DNA from: Lineolata rhizophorae
Taxonomy: Eukaryota > Ascomycota > Dothideomycetes > Lineolatales > Lineolataceae
Reading direction: 5' to 3'
NCBI GenBank assembly: GCA_010093515.1
Contig: MU001672.1
Location: forward strand, 892,496-956,495
Length of the DNA: 64,000 nucleotides
Shown: positions 1 to 12,404 of the stretch, piece by piece
Layout: each line of letters opens with the position of its first letter
How positions within the stretch are numbered: position 1 is the first letter of the stretch
Position numbers and translations under genes: made by a program
The notes under the pieces: generated by a model
The model's database searches: none
What the model was told of the DNA's origin: nothing
The model's input: only the letters and a program-made list of their open reading frames with translations

Positions 1-3000
1 TGCGGGCTGAGAGCTTGACCGTTGTGTTTTGGCGATCAGATTTGAGTGGGTCCTCCTCATATTCGGGGTCCGCGTCTTGCATGATATTCGCTGAGTAGGC
101 CGGAGGTGGGTCACTGGTGGCTTCGGGATTCTGGGCACGGTTGGTTGTGTTCAATGCCCGATCGACCGCAGCCTTACGGTTGGCGTGGAGGAGAGAGTAG
201 TGCATATCGGCAGTGTAGCAGAGTCAAAGAAGCGAGTGTTGGTGACCCTGGCTGCACGTCCGGATTGAAATCTTTCCCTCTGAGGTAAGGTACAAAGTTA
301 CTGGTACAAGAAAGGTAGGTTCTGAGTGTTAGAAGACTATGGCACAAATAGACAGCAGCTTTGGATTGGAGCTCCCTGATTGTGGGTTGTCCGTTCGGTT
401 GTATGGAGAAAGCAGGTGGACGGGGAGGGCAGTGTGATCGATTAGTACTTATAGCCCACTTGGTGGGGTCCTGTGGGTGAATAGCACTGGGATGAATGGG
501 AAAGCACAATAGGGATGTCAATAATGTGGAACCATGGCTAGGTTGTGCATGGCTGGATTCAGGCCGCAATAGCAAACCTACCATATGGTAGCGATGAACC
601 TCGTATACAATAGACGCAAGCTGCACTGGCCAGCCACTACTTCTATTGTTCTCCAATAGCGGCGAAATCATTGGCGGCTGTCTGAGCGCACGGACACCAC
701 ATCAGCTCTAGCGTGAGGCAAGATGCGGCAGGATGCGCAGCGTTTCCATGGTAGCCGCGGCCGCTGTTGGCGAATTGCTATTCAAGCGAAGTTAGGGCGC
801 TATTGTTGTTGCTATTGTTTGTTCTATTGAGGTTGTTCTATTGTCCTCTGAAACTGGTAGCGCAAGCGAGCCTTGGCACCGCCAGCCAAGCCTTCGCCAA
901 GTCGTCGACGCCTCTGCGCCAGCTATGTACCTGCACGCTATGTACCCGCGCGACGGCTGTCCTTCCCCGCCGGGCTCTCCCGCCCGCAGCATTCCTGATT
1001 TGCAGCTTTCTTGAACCGTCGGTAGGAAATCCTATGTCACTTCTGGGTAAGCTGGTCAACTTTCAGCGCGGGTAGCCGCTACTTCAAAAGCCACATATCA
1101 ACTGACTTCGTCGTTGCGTAATCTGTACAAACTCCGCGTCTCTTGCATCCGAGGTCATCCGAAATGTAGAGTGAGAGGGTATCTTGCCGAAATTTCTCTC
1201 CAATCTCTCTTAGCTGTGATACCAGTGGTATTTCTAGGTGCATATTACGCACGTAGGCTACGCGGCCGACGCGAGACGCTCAGGTATGAGAGCAGCTTCA
1301 TGACGCACTCCCAGAAGCAGAGCAGCTACCGTAACCAGCGTCCACTCTCCTGTACGAATAGACCATGCAACAGCCCAGAACAGTCATCGGCCGATATCGC
1401 GATGCCTTCTCCCGGTCGCTGATCAGCGGGAATCCGCCTATCGTCTATACGGAACACACCAGACCGATAGAGATGGGCCCCTTGCCACGAAGCGTGCTGT
1501 GCAGCGAATGCCATTAGTCATGCTAGCGAAGACGCGGCATCTCGGGGATCGCGATGTCGAGAAGTTCATTTTGGCTTTAAGGATACATGTCAATGTCGGC
1601 CTAGGCGGCGGGGGCAGTCTGCTCTGCACGATGGCTAGTGATGGCATACCGTGAACCTAGAACGAGCTTTTCAGAAGTCAACGTTTCTAAGCAAAGAGTC
1701 ATAGAGTAGAATATGCCTAATTTGCAGCTCGTGCAAATTGCGACGGGAGTGCATTGATCGCCACATGCAAACTGTGGCACGCGCTCCCAATGTGAGTAAT
1801 TTTTCTCTTCGTTCCGCCCGGCGCCAACTACGTTAAATCCGAATTGTACGGAGGCGGCGAGTTCCCTTAACTTGCGAGTCGACGATAACAGCCAAGAAAT
1901 AGTGAAGCGAAATGGCGGAATAGCCGATTCATAGAGGGGCGAAAACGGCGTTAAGCCCCGTGGTCGTAATTCCGCACTCGACACCACTCGACGACCGGCG
2001 ATGCTGGATGAGGTGGTCCATCGCCGGTGTTGTGGCGCAGAGAGGAATTGCACCGGATAAGGCGCTGTCGCAAGGCGCGATGTGCTTTGTCTCCTTTAGC
2101 GGAGGCCAGCAATAACATGGCTCTAGGCCAAAAAAGGAAAAAGGTATTTCGGGTGCTCGTGCTGGTCTGGCAGCCTAACTGGCTCCGCCCGGCTTCATCT
2201 GCGAAAGGCCTCAATCGGAACGCGACGCAGATCATGGTAGTGAAAGCTCTTGATTTTGAATCAACAGTAATGGCAACTTGTTTTCTTGACGCAGAGGGAC
2301 TTCGGGTGCGGATGGCGGGTCGCCGCTAGTCATGGAGTTCGTGATGGGGCCGCAAGGTTGCCCTACTTCCCAGGCGGTTTTAGTTCGAACCGACAGCGTG
2401 GTTCAGGGAGAGCGGAAACAAGCGATTCATGGTTAGAGCGTCAGGACAACGGCATCCAACTGGGATGATCCCACCTCTAACAGTGTGACCTTGTACTGCA
2501 TACTAGCGACGGAGCTCACAAGTCACCGCAGTGAACTTCACATTTTTTGTCTGCGGTCTTAATTCCGATAGAAATACCACCTAATTGCGCACCCAACCGC
2601 GGTTATAACGCAAAATGAAGTCAAAATACTGTCTTCATGTTAGCATTGACTTTCCCTAGCCAGGAAATCGGGAATGACTCAGGGTAACTCCGATGACCAA
2701 TCGCCGTTCGCGAATTGCCAGTATCGGCAGCGGACCGATCAATTCATCGAGACCACGCTGGAAGTGCACGTTTTTGCCGGCAAATACGGCAGGGAATTCG
2801 GTGTCCGGACTGGCTCTTCGCACTGCTAGATGTACATATCCTGCCTTTAGAATGCTAGCTGCTGCACTGCCCTCCTAGCTTGAGAACGGCATATACAGCA
2901 ACCTCTCCTTCGGGAAATACAATGATTAGATATCTAGCTTTGCTTTCCGGCCCTGCCAAACCTACTCTGCGCTGCATCTGAGTGACTATATTACCGCTTC

Positions 3001-4850
3001 TAGAGAAGTCCCTGTGGGTCATTCAGCCACCGGCGGACCTGGGTGTATGGCACTATGCTAATACTAGCCCTTTATTCGTAGCGTTTTAGTCTTACTCTTT
3101 CTATTCAACTGCGATGCGACGCCAAAATCTCAAATTGGTAGAATTTTGGAACCGTATGCACTTTTACTCTCGAGTCGTTTACTCCGAGGAAGCTAGCCCT
3201 TTGGTTAGTAATCGCAGTTAAGCACGGAACACTGCCCACATGATATCTAACATTTCACATAATCAAACAAAGAATAGATATCCCTAAGGATCCAGTAAGG
3301 CTCTAGATGTTGGAACTATTCCAACTGAGTATCTGCCCATTTCATATTTTATGTAATGACCAAGGACTCTTGAAGTAGGCACTAGGAAGCCACAGGCAAT
3401 TTTTATGGTGGACGGGAATAACCTGTCCGGCTATCTGGGTTCTTGATAGGTTGGCTCAATCAGCCCTACGCAAGCCGAGTAAACTGCCGCTACTGGCTGG
3501 TGCTATGTACACGGCATGATGCTCAGTACAGAATAGGGCAATGGCATCATGCAAGGGCAATCAAGCTACTGGGAGCTCATCGCGACGTTGCCAGTAGCTC
3601 AAACTCACCATCGTACGAATATTCGTGATGCGGACAAACGAAAGCTTCCGGCCCAATTTCCTCTTTTGCGATCGACCTTGCTACTTTCCCGACCATTTGG
3701 TCAGATCTAGGGTCAGTAATTCCAAAGGTCACATTAACAAGGGGTATCGTATGTACACGCAGGCCCAGCCTCAGGCCCTCTCCCTTTCCCGCTTTACCGG
3801 CCGAAAGCACTGGCTATGGCGCAAGAATAACCTCGCCGGCTAATCCCCAAAGGGTAGTCAGATCCACTGCGCCCCTGGTTTACCAGCCAGCTGTCAAACC
3901 GTCGGCCCCGGCATTCCGTCCGCAGAGCAAGCGTCTGACGGTAAGCAGCCAAGAAATAGCGCCAGATCGCATCTTTCTCAAAACGGGTAGCATACCGTTT
4001 GCGGTACGCCGGCAAGGCTGGCCGTCCGCGCGGCAGCCGTATGTACATAGCCACAGACACAGACTGCCCGTCAAGGTTCCCTCGCGGAGGTTCTTTAGGC
4101 CTCCAACCGTAGGGCCCGGGTACGCCTGGACTGGCTTTGAGTAGACCAGAACCCAACTTACTAACCAAAAGAACGGCCCATAATGCTTGACGATTCTGCC
4201 TCGCTTTTGGTGCGGTGTGGTATATAGTCCTATAAGTATGCGCATTTGTAAGTCACGCAAATACCTATTTCGCCATTAATGTGAGGAAATAACCCAGCGA
4301 GGGACGGCTCGAACCGGCATATTAAATCGCGAGATGGGAGTTAGAGAATTCGGGACACTGCTACAGTAAAAGCAAGTCAGCAATCAGGGTTGAGATTTTT
4401 GTGACGCTCGAATACGTGGAATAGTTGCGTGCTGAAATGAGTGGGGGAAGGCATGTTGCAAAGTCATTGGTTACTGGCTTGCAGGTGGGCGTTTTGGCTT
4501 GACAGCTGGGCGGATCCCGTCGATCTGCCTGGCAGCAGCGACGACAGTCCAATTAGAATAAGGGAAACAATATATAGCAGATGTGTTACTCGAATACTAC
4601 TGGTATGTAGGAGCACCATATCGGACGGGTACCAAACTCAATTGCTACCCCCCGGAACTAGTTTCAGCCTCGCAATTGTCGGACAATCCGAAAAGAAAGT
4701 GAACACGGAATATGGAGTAGCTGCGGCGGCAAAGCAGTGCCGGGAGTTTTCTAAATAGGCAGTATGCGAGGGGTATGCAACAGCATCCTACTGTGTATTG
4801 TCCGTACGTGGAGAGGGCCTAGAGGAGGTGATTCAAGGCCATTGATTCAA
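1..4850. other. gene-free stretch, mixed composition
   Basis: No reading frame here resembles a known protein. The open frames are short, overlap on both strands and often start at non-ATG codons. Composition is close to 50% GC with frequent stops in all frames, unlike the GC-rich third positions of the real genes further right. It may be intergenic DNA or a fully decayed repeat; no terminal repeats or target duplications were found by eye. Confidence 0.6.
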
Positions 4851-7800
4851 TAATCACCGGCCGTTCAACGGGACTGAACTGCAGTTGAGTGCTTCAGCCT
4901 GAGATCCGGCAATTGCGGGATCTAGGGTCCGAACGCGCGGGATCAGGGTGACGCTCGGGCACCAGGAAGGGACGGGAGGCCAGCCGCAATGTGCAATGAA
5001 AGTGGGCCGCATTTCGGCCGGAAGAGAAAGACGCCTGATTCTCCGTCCCGCTCGCAATAACGTGGTGCGATATTTCGGCGACAAGGAGCGGAGCAAAAAT
5101 GAAGAGGGGCCTGGCAAAAAGTTGGGCCGACGGGCCTCCTTCTTACGGGGCTTTCGGGGCCAAAAGGCACCTTGGCATCGCGAGCTGGACATTCCCGGCC
5201 TGCTTCCTTCTAAAACAGACGTCTGGGGCCAGGAAAGCCGATCGACTTTGGACGGGAGGATGGCAATGGGATCAACCCATTGGCTGGCGCGAGAAGTGAT
5301 GGGACGGGATTCATGGGCCCAAGAGGCTGCTTCCTCCTTGTCGCGGGGAGCCACGTCGCTGGGCGAGTCGGCGGGAAACACGTGCTGGATGGCCAACCCC
5401 AGGTACGGAGTACCGGCATCCCGGCCTCCATCACGGCGCTCGAGCCCGCAGCTGCCTCCACCTTGCCCTCCTCCCGACCCGCTCCCAGAGAACCCGTGGA
5501 TGCCTTGCTCCTCCTCTCCCCATCCCCCAGTCCGCCAATTAAGACAGACACCCATGGCAATAATTCTGCCGCGTGGCCGGATGCAGGCAAGCCCCCCTCA
5601 GGCACTCCAATGCAGCGGAACCCAGCAGCGGGAGCAGTCCAAAGCCGACCATCTCTTCCGTGCGGTGTACGACGGAGTTGGGACAACCCCCTCCCCCCCC
5701 TCTCACCCTAGACCGGAGAGGAGCGGCTCAGGAGGCAGCATCGACAATATACCGCAGTTAAACGCGCAGGAGGAGCGGGAAGCAACAACAAAGTCCCTGT
5801 TTAGGCCCACCCATGCCCAGCCGTAGGAGCCCCCATTTAGTTGGTTACATCGCACTTGGATTCGGGCGGTAGTAGTATGCGACTCTGCGAGGTGCGTCGG
5901 CCGAAGCGTTAGCTAGCCCCTCCCCGAGCACTTGGGTCGACACGGCGGGACGGACAAGGCGACCTGGGACGGCGAGATGGCGTCCCTTCTGCCTTGCCCG
6001 CCCGGCGGGGGTTGTGTTAGGTCAGGTCGCGCCGACGGGTCTCCTCGCCAGGAGCCCTGGCGACGCGCGGGCAGCAGAGGACAAGCGCGCCATGCGAGTG
6101 ATAGGGCTGCGGCGGCGCTAGGCCTGGACCAGCAGGTGAGCCCCCGCCGTTTCGCCCTGCCCTTCCCCGGCCGGATAAACGATTATTGCGGCGCAGCCCA
6201 AGAGCAAAGCGGCACGGGCTAAAAATGGGCTGGGGCCGAACGCGGATGATTTGGAAGCCCGAACCGGCACGGTCCGCCAGTAGCGTCGTCGCGGCGGCAT
6301 TTCGTCGGGTATCTTTGGTTTGCACTGCATCGCGAAGGATTCGTCCGCCAGTCGCGCCAGATTGGCCTGCCGTCGCGTTTTGTTTCGTTTCACGCTGCCA
6401 TATGCAGGAGCGGCCACTTGGACCGCTCGAATAGACGCTGGGAGACGCACGCCTACAGCACCCCGATACTCAGGCCACCCAGATGCCTCCCTATACTTAG
6501 GGCTCCGTCGTGCTCGACATTTGCTTTTTATTTTCGGCAGCCGTGCGGTCGAGGCTAGCAAAAGCAACGCGGCACCAGCGCCCAGCGCAGGCGCGTCGGT
6601 TTCGACTAGACGGCTGGCTTGGCTCCTTGGAAAGAACTGCAGTCGTGACGTCCTCGACGTGCTTGGTTCGGCGACCACAGCGACAGGGCTGCCCTTGGAT
6701 GCAGCTGCGTCGCGATTTATTGCGCATGCTGTCGGTGAGCGAAAACAGCCACTTCGCGGCGTCGCCGAAGAGAGGAGGGGTGCCCGCAGCGCCCGGCCGG
6801 AGTAGCGCGTGAACCAACCCCGCCGCGGGCGCCGAAAAGCGTGACCAGCCCAGCCCAGCCCTACCAGTGGGCGTCGCGAATGAAGGCCCGCCAGCTGCAC
6901 GCCGGCTTCACTAGCGGGGAACTGCGATCTGCCACTTCCGGTGTAGCGCCCATGCAGAGTTCTGTTGCATCGAAGAAGCCGGCGCTTCTCGTTAAGACGG
7001 ATCGAGCGCATCACGCCCTCCCCCATCCTACAGACATCGTGGTTGCCGGAGTCGCTCTCCGCTTGGGATCGGCCACAGGAGACCTGCCCACTAAATAGAT
7101 TGCTTCTTTCCGACCTCGTGGAACCGGCCATATGATTACCCGCCATCACAAGTCAGACGACTAAGGAGAACTCGAGTCAAGATATGCTAAGAACATACTG
7201 ATAGGCAGATCCGAATCAGGTGTGCGCGTGCGCTGGTGCTTGCGGCTGTCCTTGCTTGTCTGCAAGCCAAACGCAGGATGCACAACCAGATGCTCAGTTT
7301 GGATGGCTGGTTTAATCAAATTGCAAGGCTAGATAACAGCAAGGGGCCTGTGTCCATTTCGCCAGCTGTGAAGGCATGTGAGTTGAATTAAATGATGGCC
7401 AAGCCTAAAAGCCTTCAGAGAAGAGCTTGGTTCGGTAGTGAAGGCCTGGACCCACGAGCTGGTTCGGGTGAGACTTATCACGAAGGCCTCCGAAGAATCA
7501 TGTGTTTTCCGTCGGCTGGACAGACTATACCTTCGCAAGGCGGACACACAGAAAGCCAATCAGATGAACGACTGCACTCGATATTGAGTAGAGAGTTATA
7601 ACACCCGTAGCCTAAAAGCTTGGACCGATGCTTTGACGTTCAAATAAAAGGCTTAGAAGAAATACTAGTAGCGAATTTCTGCTGCTCGGACCAAACTCTG
7701 AAATCTTACAGCACCTACACGTGTGTGGGCCGCCTTACCACTGAAACCCGGAGTTTCAGGGTCTCCCAATATTCAACAGAGTAGGGAGACTTCTCAATAC

Positions 7801-8760
7801 AGGTATGTAGAGGCCGGCTGTCAAATTGCCCTCTGCATGTTCTGGCCTTAGTCCAGTTGAGACTTTAAACTTCTTAAAGCTGCAGGGGTGAAAAGGAATG
7901 GAACATAAACGGTCTATCGGGGGATCTTGGTCCACCCGCTTTCCCGATTTAGTGCTTATCTTACCCGTTGATCTATCCTTGATGCCGTGGAGATGGGTTC
8001 CCCCGCACAGTTCTACAACTTTGAGCCAATCAAAAGTATGAAACACATTTTGATTTTAGTTTTGGGAATATTTCCGTATAATCAGCTCTAGAACGCTTGC
8101 GTTTCAGTTCCTTGAAGCAAGTCAACAAGGGCCACGTACGATTGGCCAGAACTAGGCGATTGCAATAATGCGACGAGTACTTCGCAGCTGAAAGATACGA
8201 AGGAGAACCCTGCACCATGAGAACCCTGCACCACGCAGCCCTCCAATTTCGAAAGCACGTGGTTGGTCAGGATTGTGACAGAACTCTACATACCGTTCTT
8301 ACACGGACTATTCCCGAAGATGGGAAAGAGTGAAACGGCCACGGCTGCTTGCCGGCGGTCTGGCCAGAATCCATCGAGCACCTGCCGGCTCGTGGCGACC
8401 AGAGGTACATCTCGGGACGAGCATACGACCGTGGACGCACGGTTGCCGAACACGCTACCCGGGACTAGATAGCTGATGAAGCAAGCAAATGGAAAATAGA
8501 CGCCCTTTATTCAGCGACAATAGTGTGCGACTTCTTTGAAAAGAAGTCTCGTATGTACGAAGTAGCTGAACAGGCCTCGCGCCCTCCGTTAGGCGTTAAG
8601 CGTCTACCAAGATTAATGATCAGAGGGGCGCCCACCCGGCATTCAGCCCGACCCCCGGTGACCAGCCGGCGCCAAGGAACCGAGCGTATAGTCGAATTAA
8701 TCATGCTACATAGTTGATGAGAAAAGCGACCAAGTTTACTCGATTTGGAATAACGGTCGA
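4851..8760. other. gene-free stretch with GC-rich core
   Basis: The GC-rich part (about 4.9-7.1 kb) keeps several frames open at once, including one of 292 codons on plus (non-ATG start) and one of about 340 on minus. Both are rich in Arg, Ser, Pro and Ala, show no domain, and have long open frames opposite them, as expected by chance in GC-rich DNA. The part after 7.1 kb returns to average composition. No gene is supported. Confidence 0.6.
8203..8233. repeat. two tandem copies of a 16-bp unit
   Basis: The 15-base string GAGAACCCTGCACCA occurs at 8203-8217 and again at 8219-8233, giving a 16-bp period. It is short and lies in non-coding sequence, probably a replication slippage product. Confidence 0.7.
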
Positions 8761-11442
8761 GTGACTCTCTGGGCTTGATGTGAAATGGCGGACGGAAATG
8801 CCTACCTATCCAGTGAAACTGACGGCGATAGGAACGTGGCAAATAGCGGCGCCAAAGCCGGAGGTAGTGCGTCGCAACGACGCAAAGACATACCGCACGG
8901 GGAAGCGTGCGTGTCGGTGATAAAGCCGGCCTACGCAGTAGGGGTAGTTTGGAACCGGCGGAGAGGTTATAAGGCCGCCCGCGAGCGAGCGAGCACCGCC
9001 GGCCTGGACTGACTCGCAGGGACGGTTGACAAACCAGCGGCGCTACCAGGAGAGTGCGCCGTTGCGTCCGGCTCTCGGTGCTTCGCGGGCTGAAGGCCGA
9101 ACGCTGCGGATGCGCCGCAAAAACCGGCGGAGGAGGCGCGGAAGCAGGTGGAAGACCCATCGTCATTGCCAGCGCGCGCCCTGCCCTGGGCTCGCCAAGG
9201 CTGGGCGGACGAACGCAAACCGTTGGGCCAAAGCGGGCGGTACAGCAGCAATGGCGCGCGGTGGCTTACCGGCGGGCGTTCTAGAAACGAGCGGTGCAGG
9301 TGGCAGAAAGCGCGGGGCAAAGGTGCTCACCGCTCAAGGTGCTGACGAGGGAGCGAGGGCACAGGCGGCTGCAGCGGCCGGTTCGTAGGGCTGGCGGGTT
9401 GGAGGTCGTCGTCAGACGCTTAGTTCAATTAGAGTCGCCGGACCGCGGTCGGGGGAGCGACCGGGATCCGAGGCGGGCTGGCGGGCTGGCGTGCTGGCGT
9501 GGCTGGTCACTGGCTGTGAGCGTGATCCAGCCGTCGCCGCGCGCGCTTTTTTTGGAGCCGATGACCAAGCACCCCAGCCGACGCCCAGCCGACGCCCAGG
9601 GCTCCTTGGCCCTCTGCCCAGCGACCGCCACAGAGCCAGCCCCCTCCCCCGCCCCGGCCTCGCAGCCCTGCCCATTTCCTGTTCGGGCAGCCTGGTTGCG
9701 ACGCGGCGCCGGCCCCGTCGACGAAACCGTCCAGACGCTCCCCAGCTCGCGCGCCCGCTGGCCCTATCCCAAATCCGCCCCGAGCTCGCGCGCGCCGCGC
9801 CTCCAAGCCCGCCTGGTCGCAGGCGTACGCACCGCTCGCCAGCGGTGTGCGTGTATCTCTGTCTCCAGGAACCATGCCACCTGGCGCAGCGAAGGCCGAA
9901 GGAGCCAACCGGGAGTGCGAATGGGGGGGCTGCTGTGCTGGTGAATGGAGGGATGGGGAGGGGGCCATTCCGGCGGCCGCTCCCTGCGACCCCAGAACTC
10001 CGTACCGCAGCTGCGAATCCCGCGAATCCCGCGAATCCCGTGAGTCCGGCCGAGTGCCTTCCACGGCGCAATTAGCGAGCCGCCAGCCGCCCAATGTAGG
10101 TATTTTTGTACCATTTCCCTTTTTGCGGCCGCCAGCCCTGCCCCCTGCGTAGGATTAGCGGCGAGCCCGGCCTCGTCATTGGCCGGAATTTGGCAGAACG
10201 GCTCCTAAACGGCCAAAACGCCCGGGGAGCTCGACTGCAATTCTGAACCAGCGCCGACCGGCATGGGCGCGCGGGCTGGGCCGCGGGCGTTTTGGAATCA
10301 AACCCGTTTCTATTATTTGCGCCTTGTTAATTAATCGTCGGCCGCGATAGCAGAGCGGGAGCGCGAGGAGGGTGGCAGAAGGGAGGAGGGCGTGCAGCAG
10401 CACACACGCGCGGCGGACCTACCGGGGAGGGCGGGGAGCGGCCGGCAAAGGCGGTGGCGGGATCAATCACGGAGTAGCGGTAGGTGCGAGGGATATCGCA
10501 ACATCTGAAGCAGAGGGAGCAGGCGTCGCGGTGCCCGGGGAGGTGTGCGTGCAGTACTACGTAGGCGGGCAGGTGCCAGGCGGTAAGGTGGGCGCGGGCC
10601 TACGCGCGGAGGGCCGACCGGCTGGCAGGCAGTCTGCCACGAGACCCGACCAGGGAAGTTGCGACTGGGTGCGTGCGATACGGCCGGGCGCGGGCCGTGG
10701 GCAGGCGCAGCGACGCCGCGTCGTAGGGTGGGGAGTCGTGGCACGGAAGGCGGGGGGCGCATTAATCATCGGCGAGGGCAGTTACCGCCCTTTGGCGGGC
10801 TGTTGGCGGGCGCGGGCGGCGAGCGAGCGGGCGCAAAGGCGGCGAGCAGGCGGTAGAGCGAGCGGCGGCACCGCCCCTTGGCAGCCACGGCGGCGCGGCG
10901 GCAGGGGCCCCCTGCAGCCTTGTGGCATGCGGCTAGCCTGGCTGCCAAATTTACGGCGCTCCTCTGGTCCCAAAATCGCAGCGGCCGCGCACGGGCCCGC
11001 GCGCCGCCCCCCTCCCCTGCTAGCCCCGGCCCGCGCCTGCCTCTTGGCCCCAAGGCGGGCAGCGTAGCATCCACCGCCGCGATGCCCGCAACGCCCCCGC
11101 AGGGTCCGTGGACAGCGCTGCAGGGGCCCTTTCGAGGCCCTATGTAGTACGGCGTGCAGCTTGCCCCCAAATTCGACAATGGAGCCTTAGCCTGCAGGGA
11201 TCCGCACTTCCGTGCGGCGGGTGCATTCTGTTTGCTGCACTGCTGCGTATGCCTTCGAGGCTGATAAATATCACGGCCTCCCCCAACCCTCCGCTGCCTT
11301 CATCCCACCGAACAACAGCCAGACAAGCTTCACTCGACCCAAGCCTTAGTCTTCACTGTCTGTCTTCCATCTTGTCTACAGACTCCCCTCTCTTGCATAT
11401 TTCACTTGGGCACCAGGACAACTTCACTGTCCGGTCCTTGCT
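8761..11442. other. very GC-rich upstream region of the bZIP gene
   Basis: No gene is recognisable. The sequence is strongly GC-rich and holds a 9-bp tandem repeat near 10013-10039 (GCGAATCCC, three units). The last ~200 bases before 11443 turn pyrimidine-rich, as is common in ascomycete promoters and 5' leaders, so the promoter of the bZIP gene probably lies here. Several long open frames on both strands overlap and look like composition artefacts. Confidence 0.6.
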
Positions 11443-12404
11443 ATGCACCGTCACGCAACAGCCTACTCCTATCCTCAGATGGCTCCCTCCACCCATCGCT
11501 ATGGCACCAGCAGTGCCTTCAGCGCCAGTGCGAACCCCAACGAGGACTGGACCAAGATCTCTGACCTCGCCGAGAGGCGAAGGATTCAGAACCGCATTGC
11601 CCAGCGCAACTACCGTATGTGGTCACTCACTCACTCACTCACCTCGGCGCGAGAGAGCCACCAGCTAAACTCTAAATGCAGGCAAGAAGCTCAAGAAGCG
11701 TCTTGAAGACCTCGAGCGTCGCGCTGCCTCCAACTCCGCTTCCCCGGAGCAGCGTCCGGCGGAGCTGAACCGCCCTCAACAGAAAGTGGAGGAGGTGCCG
11801 GCTCTCGATCACTCGACTTCGCCGCCGGAGCTGGTCAACCGCCGGACTCCCGAGTACAGCCAGCCGCAGTACCTGTCCTCCCACGAGGATCGGGGAATGT
11901 TTTCGCACCAGTACACGCGGCAACTGTCCACTTCGCCGCCGCCTTTCTCCTACTCCACGTACCCGGCCGACCCGGTTGCGTACGCCCCTTATCCGCCCCA
12001 CACCGGCTACAGCTCAATACCCATCACTACCGGCGCTGAGATGCCTTTCTACCCGAGCTATCTCCCGCCTCTCTCTTCGCCTTACCCCACCACTCTGCCG
12101 AGCCTCGCTCCGGCGAAGCAGGAGTACTACGGCGAGGAGGAGATCGCGCCCTTCAGCATGAGCTACGCCACCATGGCTGGCATCGACATTCCCGCGCCCC
12201 ACTCCTACCAGGACTCGAACGCTCAGGTAAGGATTTCTCAACCACCAGCGACAGACGAATCCCGCTAACCTTGACTTATAGACGCCCCCCCTCTCAGTGT
12301 CTGAGTCTTTTGAGTCCACTGGCGGCTCGCCGCCCGACACGGCCGCCGCTTTCCCGGCGACGCCGGCATCCATGCCCGGCACTCCTCCGCTTCACTTGAT
12401 GTAA
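11443..12404 (+). CDS. bZIP-type transcription factor with short zipper
   Basis: Three exons: 11443-11614, 11682-12226 and 12282-12404, giving 279 residues. The first intron splits the arginine codon inside the basic region; its branch point reads GCTAAAC. The basic region is clear at residues 45-63, with NRIAQRNYRKK (N50-K60) matching the N-x2-A-Q-R-x-Y-R signature of Yap/AP-1-like fungal bZIP proteins. After LKKRLEDLERRA the leucine heptads stop, so the zipper is only about two turns long; this occurs in a known fungal subgroup starting with a WTKISDLAERR-like segment. The rest is Pro/Ser/Tyr-rich and probably a disordered activation region. It should act in the nucleus as a DNA-binding regulator. 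Target genes cannot be inferred. Family call is firm; the exact orthologue is not. Confidence 0.9.

Noticed and set aside
4948-5826. 292-codon plus-strand frame
   Set aside because: Non-ATG start, no domain, and long frames open on the opposite strand over the same GC-rich DNA.
6118-7146. about 340-codon minus-strand frame
   Set aside because: Arg/Ser/Ala-rich product without domain or coding bias, in a GC-rich stretch where several frames are open.
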